Source of the DNA: Stenotrophomonas pavanii
GTDB lineage: Bacteria > Pseudomonadota > Gammaproteobacteria > Xanthomonadales > Xanthomonadaceae
DNA length: 64,000 nucleotides
Direction: 5' to 3'
NCBI RefSeq assembly: GCF_900101175.1
Contig: NZ_FNFQ01000005.1
Location: 1-64,000, forward strand
Both the position numbers and the translations under genes were made by a program. Below, piece after piece: positions 43,184-50,300 of this stretch; position 1 is the stretch's first letter; the number at the start of each line of letters is the position of its first letter. Under the pieces are notes generated by a model. The model searched no databases. It was given only the letters and a program-made list of their open reading frames with translations, and had not been told where the DNA came from.

Positions 43184-43278
43184 TGGCCGATTGTGCGTCA
43201 AAGATGGCGGATCGGCCACTTCAGTCGGTACTCGCGGGGGCGTCCAATGACGCTTCCTTTCCCCACGGAGTACCACTG

Positions 43279-43716
43279 ATGCCGACTCTCCAGATCAAGA
43301 CGCCTGCCGGCGCATTCACCGCATCGCAATGCCGCGCGATGCTGTCCGCTGTCGAGCAGGCGGCCATCGCGTGCAGCGGACTGGGACCGCTGCCCCACCA
43401 GCGCCGGCTCTGCTGGGTGCTCCATGAGCCGGTCGCTCACTGGCGCTGTGGCGACGAGGACACCTTCGAGACGTTTGTCCCGGTGCTGGTACAGGTGCTG
43501 GCACCCGCAGGCGTGCTTGATGCTGAGCGACGTACGCGCTACGCACGGGCGGTGCACGATGCGATCGTCGGTGCACTGGCGCATCCGGAGTCGCGCCGCC
43601 TTGCCGTATCGATCACCGTCAGCGACGTCGCCGATGGGACCTGGGGCGCAAACGGCGAGCTGTGGAACCTGGCCAGGTTCGCGGCCGTGGCCGGTTACGC
43701 ACACATGCAGGCGTAA
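43279..43716 (+). CDS. Tautomerase-superfamily-like protein
   Basis: 145 aa. Begins MPTLQIKTPAGAFTASQCRA, with Pro2 as in 4-oxalocrotonate tautomerase-type enzymes, then CWVLHEPVAHWRCGDED and a second half VLVQVLAPAGVLDAERRTRY that may be the second beta-alpha-beta unit of a fused ~150-aa tautomerase (cis-CaaD/MSAD-like length). Reaction unknown. Divergent from the GlxA-type regulator. Confidence 0.7.
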   Translation: MPTLQIKTPAGAFTASQCRAMLSAVEQAAIACSGLGPLPHQRRLCWVLHEPVAHWRCGDEDTFETFVPVLVQVLAPAGVLDAERRTRYARAVHDAIVGALAHPESRRLAVSITVSDVADGTWGANGELWNLARFAAVAGYAHMQA

Positions 43717-43802
43717 TCGTCGCAGGCCGCTGCCGACGCTCGATCACGCTCCGCTTGCACCCTGTCGCCATCGGCTTGGTGGGGCGTTGGTGGGCAACGT
43801 CG

Positions 43803-44603
43803 TCAACTCCGACCCGTGTCGCATATTCCTCATGCCGCTGTGGCCGTTGCGGCGCCTGCGTCTGCGACGGCTTAACCGCGTGCAAGAATGCCGAAAGCGT
43901 CTTTGATCAAGCATTGAATGCAACTGTTCTGATTGGCACTGCGCCGCGACACGCGTACAGATGGCGGGCCACCGGAAAATCGGTGGCCGGGCCTCGAAAA
44001 CCCGTTAGATCACGAACGTTGTTTGCGCTTGCCAGCCGGCGTCACCCCGCGTGGCGCCGGCTGGCATTCCGTCTGCCGGCTATGGCGGGCGGAGCGTGGA
44101 GGCCTTGCGCCTGCCGGTCTTGTTCGTGATCTCCCGGTTTTCGAGCCACGTCTCCGCCCGCCACCTTTGTGTGGCGGCTACCGTCTGTCCTGCACGGAGC
44201 ACTGCCATGACATCACCGGACTTCCCGCGCCTGCACCCGCATCACTCGCCCGCCAATGCCGGTGAGTTGCCAGAGCACGCGGCTGCGACCGATCCGAATG
44301 CCTTCATCGCCACGCTTCGCCGCATCGGCAAAGGCGCGGCCGCCGATGGCCAACCCTGGCCGGAGCGTCACCAGATGCCGGGCCGTTGCATGGCGCTGGC
44401 CGATGCGGACTGTGCACTGGCCGGCCAACGCGTGACACTGGAGCTGCTGCTGGCGGCCGAGCGCGTGCGCCAGAACGGCGCGGAGGCCGAGTACGTGGGC
44501 GACCGGGTGATGGAAGGGCTGATCCTGGCGTGCCTGACCATGAACGCACAGGCCAGCGCGCGCATGCAGCAGGAAGGGTCACGCGGGCGCCACATCACTC
44601 GCG
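43803..44603 (+). repeat. Duplicated ~0.8-kb unit, copy 1 (RNA leader + gene)
   Basis: Direct repeat of 45808-46597, clearly alignable from TCAACTCCGACCCGTGTCGC to CACATCACTCGC. It includes an upstream conserved stretch (CCGCTGTGGCCGTTGCGGCG, GCAAGAATGCCGAAAGCG), the pseudoknot leader and the gene. Weaker similarity may extend to about 43755. Right of the unit, L,D-transpeptidase-like sequence begins abruptly. Confidence 0.8.
43967..44162 (+). ncRNA. Candidate structured leader RNA, copy 1 (H-type pseudoknot)
   Basis: Elements in order: hairpin 43967-43988 (GGCCACCG/CGGTGGCC). Helix S1 5' arm 43993-44017, pairing with 44122-44145: CTCGAAAACC/GGTTTTCGAG and AGATCACGAAC/GTTCGTGATCT. Hairpin B 44031-44065 (GCCAGCCGGCG/CGCCGGCTGGC). 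Helix S2 5' arm 44084-44099, pairing with 44146-44162: GGCGGGCGGAG/CTCCGCCCGCC plus CGTGG/CCACG. The S2 5' arm lies between the two S1 arms and its 3' arm after them, so both helices together make a pseudoknot. The gene's ribosome-binding site (CACGGAG) follows 30 nt later. Transcription and family are unverified. Confidence 0.65.
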
Positions 44604-44776
44604 ATGTCTCACCCGCGCTCTACGAGCAGATCGTGCAATCCACATTCGAAAAGGGTGGTGTGTTCTACATCCTGCCGGACAAGGATTCAATCGCGACGAC
44701 GTCCCCGGGGTTCGCGCAGAGCCGGGGCGATGCAAAGGATGAAGACGAGAAAGGCGCGCGGCGCGCGAGCAAGTAA
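44207..44776 (+). CDS. Unknown protein fused to an L,D-transpeptidase C-terminal piece
   Basis: 189 aa. Residues 1-124 match the free-standing gene at 46203: PDFPRLHPHHSPANAGELPE, RRIGKGAAADGQPWPERHQM and EYVGDRVMEGLILACLTMNA. I do not recognise this family; it is helical and soluble with no signal peptide. In copy 2 the codon after PEG is TGA; here the site reads TCA, and the frame runs into YEQIVQSTFEKGGVFYILPD and GDAKDEDEKGARRASK, a diverged copy of the L,D-transpeptidase end at 39795-39950. The catalytic HGC is not included. Good ribosome-binding site. Probably a by-product of the duplication. Confidence 0.7.
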   Translation: MTSPDFPRLHPHHSPANAGELPEHAAATDPNAFIATLRRIGKGAAADGQPWPERHQMPGRCMALADADCALAGQRVTLELLLAAERVRQNGAEAEYVGDRVMEGLILACLTMNAQASARMQQEGSRGRHITRDVSPALYEQIVQSTFEKGGVFYILPDKDSIATTSPGFAQSRGDAKDEDEKGARRASK

Positions 44777-44847
44777 CGGCGCCGGCGTACACTCCACGCT
44801 GGGGGAACCCGCTTCGCGGGCCGGCTTGGTTCAGGTGTTGCGTCTGC

Positions 44848-45039
44848 ATGTCCGTTTTCGAATTCAAAGCACGTTGGAAGGAAGAGCTGGTCTGCACGGG
44901 CCCGCATGGCTCGTTCGTTCTTGAGCTGCCAATGGGCAGCTTGACGGTCTACCTGCCTTCCGAAGAGGCATTCCGAAGCAGCGCTCCCTCGTGGGCGGCC
45001 GATCTCTGGCCTCAACTCAGAGACGGGCTTGAACTGTGA
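44848..45039 (+). CDS. Small conserved protein, 63 aa
   Basis: MSVFEFKARWKEELVCTGPH then GSFVLELPMGSLTVYLPSEE and a Trp-rich end (APSWAADLWPQLRDGLEL). Sequence texture and GC3 look like a real gene; I recall similar small proteins in Xanthomonads but no function. Lies between the two duplicated units. Confidence 0.6.
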   Translation: MSVFEFKARWKEELVCTGPHGSFVLELPMGSLTVYLPSEEAFRSSAPSWAADLWPQLRDGLEL

Positions 45040-45086
45040 TGCGTGAACCATCAGGCAGCGTTGGTCGTGGATCCCACGGCCCGGGT

Positions 45087-45533
45087 CTACTGACTGAAGG
45101 CGGTCGCTCGGGCAGTCCGGAACATCACTGCCGTCTCCTTAGCATAGGCAGTGGCACCGGGCATGCGGATTTTTCTAAGATAGTTTCTTATATCTGGGCC
45201 CTCGCCACGGTGTAACCAGTACTCGATCAGATGACCGATCGGCATGTGCAGGTTTGCGGGCTCATTGACAATATTGTCTGGCCCTCCTTCCGCTTCCATG
45301 TACGCAGTGAGTTTCTGCGCAATGTATCTGAAGGTCTGAACGCGTTCCGCTTCAATCAGGCCCAGCAGCGCTTCAGGTGTCACCTCGGCGTACCCCATCC
45401 ATTCTTCATGCAAGCGGACAATGACAGCCCTGATGGGTGCGTCTTGGTTGAAAGGGTGCCCGATCAGATGCGATTCCAATCCAGATAGGTAGTCGCGATA
45501 GGCAGCAGAGACCAACAAATCCCTCAGAGTCAT
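45087..45533 (-). CDS. Hypothetical protein, 148 aa
   Basis: No family recognised. Helical, soluble: TLRDLLVSAAYRDYLSGLES, RAVIVRLHEEWMGYAEVTPE, GHLIEYWLHRGEGPDIRNYL. Lower GC than the chromosome. Placed between the duplicated units, opposite to them. Could be accessory, for example an immunity-type protein, but nothing in it says so. Confidence 0.55.
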   Translation of the reverse strand: MTLRDLLVSAAYRDYLSGLESHLIGHPFNQDAPIRAVIVRLHEEWMGYAEVTPEALLGLIEAERVQTFRYIAQKLTAYMEAEGGPDNIVNEPANLHMPIGHLIEYWLHRGEGPDIRNYLRKIRMPGATAYAKETAVMFRTARATAFSQ

Positions 45534-45807
45534 GGTGCGCAGTCATGGAAAGGAGGAGCCGTTTATATCGATCAGACTCTGACTCCGTAAAGCGCGAATT
45601 GCGACACCATTGCGATGGAAGCGTGCTCCACCACTGTGCTCCAGTGGACACAACACCGTCTGTACCTGCTCCGAAAGAAGGCAGCCCTCCTGCTGAAGCG
45701 AAATGTTGTTGGCGATCAGGGTCGTTCAATAGTCCAACATGGAGATCTTGCTGCCTCCACCCTACCTTGTCGTCATCGGCACGGTGACGTGGCGGAGCGC
45801 AGCACCC
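45534..45807. other. Gap before duplicated unit, copy 2
   Basis: 274 nt of lower GC. No supported gene; the open frames have no ribosome-binding site. The last ~50 nt begin to resemble the sequence left of copy 1 (TTGTCG-T/C-CATCGGC). Confidence 0.4.
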
Positions 45808-45965
45808 TCAACTTCGACCCATGTCGCATATTCCCCATGCCGCTGTGGCCGTTGCGGCGCCTGCGTCTGCGACGACTTAACCGGATGCAAGAATGCCGAA
45901 AGCGTCTTTGTTTCAGCGTGGAATGCAACAGTTCTGATTGGCACTACGCCGCGACACGCGTACAG

Positions 45966-46158
45966 ATGGCGGGCCACCGGAAAAGGGTGGCCGGGCTTCG
46001 AAAACCCGTGCGCTTGTTTGACAACGCTTGCCCGCCGGCGTCACCTCTCGTGGCGCCGGCGGGCAATCCCTCTGCCGGTCATGGCGGGCGGAGCGTGGAG
46101 GCCTTGTGCCTGCCGGTTTCAACAAGCGCCCGGTTTTCGAGCCACGTCTCCGCCCGCC
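45966..46158 (+). ncRNA. Candidate structured leader RNA, copy 2 (H-type pseudoknot)
   Basis: Same architecture as copy 1. S1: TTCGAAAACC (45997-46006) with GGTTTTCGAG (46132-46141), and GCGCTTGTT (46010-46018) with AACAAGCGC (46121-46129). Hairpin B: GCCCGCCGGCG (46030-46040) with CGCCGGCGGGC (46054-46064). S2: 46083-46098 with 46142-46158. Compared with copy 1, the 9-11 bp S1 core is wholly different yet complementary, and hairpin B has an A-T to C-G compensatory change, so pairing is conserved over sequence. Confidence 0.65.
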
Positions 46159-46202
46159 ACCTTTGTGTGGCGGCTACCGTCTGTCCTGCACGGAGCACTG
46201 CC

Positions 46203-46577
46203 ATGACCACACCGGACTTCCCGCGCCTGCATCCGCATCACTCGCCCGCCAATGCCGGTGAGTTGCCAGACCACGCGCCTGCGGCCGATCCGAACGCCTT
46301 CATCGCCACGCTTCACCGCATCGGCAAAGGCGCGGCCGCCGACGGCCAGCCTTGGCCAGAGCGTCACCAGATGCCGGGCCGTTGCATGGCGCTGGCCGAT
46401 GCGGACTGTGCACTGGCCGGCCAACGCGTGACGCTGGAGCTGCTGCTGGCGGCCGAGCGCGTGCGTCAGAACGGCGCGGAGGCCGAGTACGTGGGCGACC
46501 GGGTGATGGAAGGGCTGATCCTGGCGTGCCTGACCATGAACGCACAGGCCAGCGCACGCATGCAGCCGGAAGGATGA
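46203..46577 (+). CDS. Unknown protein downstream of the structured leader (copy 2)
   Basis: 124 aa; about 93% identical to the first 124 residues of the copy-1 protein by eye. TPDFPRLHPHHSPANAGELP, then CMALADADCALAGQRVTLEL and a helical end EYVGDRVMEGLILACLTMNA. The Cys residues are not arranged as a metal site. No known domain. Ribosome-binding site CACGGAG, spacing 7. Its 3' end lies 13 nt from the convergent Ivy-like gene. Confidence 0.7.
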   Translation: MTTPDFPRLHPHHSPANAGELPDHAPAADPNAFIATLHRIGKGAAADGQPWPERHQMPGRCMALADADCALAGQRVTLELLLAAERVRQNGAEAEYVGDRVMEGLILACLTMNAQASARMQPEG

Positions 46578-46590
46578 CGCGGGCGCCACC

Positions 46591-47256
46591 TCACTCGCAA
46601 AGCGCGCTGTCTTCCTTCAACGCGGCATCCTGCAGTGGCTGGCGCCGTTCGATCTGCGCACGTTGTTCCGCCGTCGGTTCGCCCAGCCACCACACGCGGC
46701 AGCGCGCGGTAAGACGGCCGACCATCTTCGCTTCCGTCGGCGAATACAGCATCGCCAACGCGGTGCCGGGGCAGTCGTGGGCCTGGCAGGCGGTGTAGAA
46801 CCACCACGGCTCACCCTGCAGCATCACCCGCTCGCCGGGCCCGCTGGGGCCGCTCAACAGCCGTTGGCGCAGCGAGGGAATCTCCTTGTCAGCGGATTCG
46901 GCTGCCGCAGTGCCCTTCATCAGGGTATTGAAGGCCGCCAGCACCTTCGGGTCCTTGCGACCGCAGTCGTCCACGGTGTTGCCACCGACCAGGGTGAAGA
47001 AGTGGGTCGCCAGCGGATTGTCCGCGCAGGTCAGTTCGCCGCCGGTGCTCGGGTCTTCCGGTTCGCCTTCGTTGTCCCACACCGCTGGGTCCACGCCGTC
47101 TTCGGTGGACGGTTCCTTCTCGGCCGCCGTGGCCGTGGCCGCAGGTGCTTCGGCAGTCGGTGCCGGTGCCGCCGGTGCTGCGGCCGGTGCGGGTGCCTGC
47201 CCGCAGGCAGCCAGCAATGCGACCGTCAGTGCCATCCCTGTGATTCGAATCTTCAT
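46591..47256 (-). CDS. Ivy-like lysozyme inhibitor lipoprotein
   Basis: 221 aa. Lipobox LLAAC in MKIRITGMALTVALLAACGQ; a Pro/Ala-rich linker of about 50 residues; a folded domain from about residue 85. FYTACQAHDCPGTALAMLYS resembles the CKPHDC loop with which Ivy blocks the lysozyme active site, though Lys-Pro is Gln-Ala here. Four or more Cys (LTCADNP, VDDCGRKD, ARCRVWW) would form disulfides. Outer-membrane lipoprotein by inference. Function as a c-type lysozyme inhibitor is plausible, unproven. Confidence 0.65.
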   Translation of the reverse strand: MKIRITGMALTVALLAACGQAPAPAAAPAAPAPTAEAPAATATAAEKEPSTEDGVDPAVWDNEGEPEDPSTGGELTCADNPLATHFFTLVGGNTVDDCGRKDPKVLAAFNTLMKGTAAAESADKEIPSLRQRLLSGPSGPGERVMLQGEPWWFYTACQAHDCPGTALAMLYSPTEAKMVGRLTARCRVWWLGEPTAEQRAQIERRQPLQDAALKEDSALCE

Positions 47257-47389
47257 TCCCTATCCTGTTCCATCCATTCGGGTTCCACGCCAGGTGCGGT
47301 CAGTGCACCTGCCGGGTCTGCGATTGTATGGGTGCCGGGTTGCGCCGCAGCACGCGGTGGCGGCACAACGGCCGCCATCGCGGGCACGG

Positions 47390-50300
47390 TCACGGTGGCA
47401 GGGTTTTCTGCACGCTGATCTGGATGCCCTGGTTGTCGCGGCTGCTGCTGTCGAACTGGCTCTGGTATTCGGCGCGCAGCGACCAGCCCTTCAGCGTCTG
47501 CAGGCCGATACCCGCGCCCAGCAGCGTGTGGTTGCGCGACTGCCGGCCCAGGGTGGTGCGATAGACCGGGCCGGACATCAGGTCGGCGTAGCGCATGAAG
47601 GCCTCGCTGGAGCCCTGCATGTCATGGCCGAACTCGGCGCGCAGCTGCGGCGTCCACATGCCGTAGTCGCGCTTCACCCACCACTGCGCCAGCACACCTG
47701 CGGTGGCGGTACTGGTGTTCACCGTCTGCTTCCCGTAGTCGAGCGCGTACACCGCATCGCCGCGTTCGCGGTAGCCATCCAGCGTTGCGCGGGCCAGGTC
47801 CAGGCGCCCGTACGGGGTCAGCAACAGGTTGTCCAGACGATGCTGGACGCCGGTGGAGAACGAGGCGAACCACTGCCTGCCATCGCGGCTGCCATAGGCG
47901 GTATTGCCGTTGTCGGTGATGAAGCGACGTGCATCGAACGTCAGCCACTGATAGCCCAGCAGGCCATCCACATAGAACCCGCCTTCCGGATGGAAGCTGG
48001 CATAGCCGGCGATGCTGTAGCCATCGACCGTGCTGCGGCTGCCATTGCGACCGATATCCGACGCGTCGTGGCCATAGCCGATGCCCGCGCCCAGGCTCAA
48101 CGACGGACCCAGCTGGCGGTCCGCACCCAGGCTGACGCCGGAGGTGGTGAAGTCGATGCCGTTGCTGCCTGCACCCGGCTTCAGCGTGCCGACGTTCACC
48201 GCACCGCCGGTCCAGAACGCGAAGCCGTCGACCGGGGTGGCCGCAGGCGCGGTATCGCCCTGCAGCGCCGGTTCCTCGACCATCGACAGTGCCTCGCCGG
48301 TGGCGCCGATGCCCTTCTGCAGCAGCTCGGTCTGCTGCGCACGGCGCTGGCTGCTGGCCGAGCTGAAGGTGATGCCGTTGCTGAAGCCCCCGCGACCGCC
48401 GCCGGCGCGCAGGCTTTCCAGGCGCCGCTGGAAGTTGCCGATCTGGCCGATGGCCATGCGCCGCGCACCCTCCACCTGTGCGTCGAGCACGCCCAGCACT
48501 TCGGCATCGCGTGAGGGATCGCTGCGCGGCTTGACCATCACATCCACCGTGCCGGGCGCCGAGGTGGCGAAGGCATTGCTCAGCGTGTAGGTGATGCGCA
48601 CCGCACCCCCGAAGGTCGCCGCCGCGGTGAAGGCCAGCGTGTAGCCGGTGCCGCTGGCGGAGATGCTGGCGGTACCCGCTTCGGCCGGCGAGACCGACAC
48701 CACGTTGGCGGCGGTGAACGGTCCGCCGCGTGCGGTCGTGGTCAGGTCCACGTTGACCACGGTGCCGGCAATCGCCGAAGCGTTCAGTGCCGGTGCCACC
48801 GGGCGTGGATTGACGTTGATGCTGATCCGCGCCGGGGCCGATGCGCCGAACGGGTTGCTGAGCGTGTAGTCGAAATCGACGACACCGGACGCATCGGCAG
48901 CGGCGCTGTAGACGATGCCGGTGCCCTGCACCACCGCAGTGCCTGACGATGGTGCCCGGGTAATGGTCACTGCGGTGAAGGGACCATTGGTCGCCCCGGC
49001 CTCGGCCTGCACGGTGACCGATTGCCCGGCCAGGACGGTGGCGCTGTGCGCCGCCGCCACCGGCACCGCCAGCGGCGTGACGGTGATGCTCACCGTGGCC
49101 GCCGTGGAAGTACCGCCGGGGCCGGTGGCGGTGTAGGTCAGGCTGTCGTTGCCGAAGAAACTGGTGGCCGGGGTGTACACCACGTCCAGCCCGCTGACCA
49201 CCGCCGTGCCATGTGTGGGCGCCTGCACGATCGCGATGCTGGTGATCGGCCCGGTGTCGTTGGCAGAGACGTTGATGCTCACGGCCGCATTGGCCGGCGT
49301 GCTGGCCGCATCGTTCACCACCACCGGCACCGGCTGGTTGATGCCCAGCGTGTACGCCTGGCTGCCGGTAAAGCCGAAGGAATCGGTGGCGGTGACGGTG
49401 AAGCTGTAGTTGCCGGCAGTTGCAGGCACGCCGCTGAGGATACCGGCGCTGCTCAGCGCGATACCGGGAGGCAGCGCGCCTGTGGCCAGGCTGTAGGTGA
49501 AACTGCCACTTCCGCCACCGGCACTCACTGTCTGGCTGTAGGCCGTTGCGACCTGGCCACCGGGCAGCGTGGTCTGGATGAAGACAATGGCCGGTGCATT
49601 CACCGCCACCGTGTAGGCCTGGCTGCCGGTGAAGCCGAAACCATCGGTCGCGCGCACGGTGAAGGTGTAGCTGCCGACGGTGGTCGGTGTGCCACTGATC
49701 ACGCCGCCACTGCTCAGCGCGATACCCGGTGGCAGCGCACCTGCAGTCAGGCTGAAGGTGTAACCGCCGTTGCCACCGCTGGCGGTCAGTGTCTGGCTGT
49801 AGGGAGTGCTGCCCGCCGCCGCAGGCAACGTGGCCGGCGTGAGCGTGATCGCCGGCGCAGTGACCGTGAAGCTGTAGGTCTGGCTGCCGGTGAAGGCGTG
49901 GCTGTCGGTCGCAGTGATCGTGAAGGCGTAGGTGCCAGGGGTGGTGGGTGTACCGGACACAGCGCCAGCGCTGCTCAGGCTGATGCCCGGCGGCAATGCG
50001 CCGCTGGACAGGCTGTAGGTGTAGCCGCCGGTGCCTCCGATTGCACTGATGGTCTGCGCGTAGAGCTGGCCGCCAGTGGCTGCCGCCAGCGAGGAAGGCG
50101 CCAGCGTGATCGTCGGTGCCAACACGACAAGCGTGTAGCTCTGGCTGCCAGTGAACGGTGCACCGGTACCGGTACTGCTGTCGGTTGCCCGCACGGTGAA
50201 GTTGAACGTGCCCGCCACGGTCGGCGTACCGGACAACACGCCGGCGCTGGACAACGACAGGCCTGCGGGCAATGCCCCGCTCAGCAGCACGTAGGTATAA

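Larger units (their letters stand above)
45808..46597 (+). repeat. Duplicated ~0.8-kb unit, copy 2
   Basis: Direct repeat of 43803-44603. Its right end, TCACTCGC, overlaps the last codons of the Ivy-like gene read from the other strand, and the same bases are carried in copy 1. This suggests that copy 2 is the source locus. Confidence 0.8.

Noticed and set aside
43933-44265. Protein-coding frame across the structured leader (GGPPENRWPG..., CRLWRAERGG...)
   Set aside because: The frame is interrupted or shifted between the two copies, while base pairing is preserved through compensatory changes, so RNA structure and not coding explains the conservation.
43803-46597. Retron or diversity-generating element
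   Set aside because: The folded leader and repeat recall a retron ncRNA, but no reverse transcriptase or effector ATPase is encoded in or near either copy.
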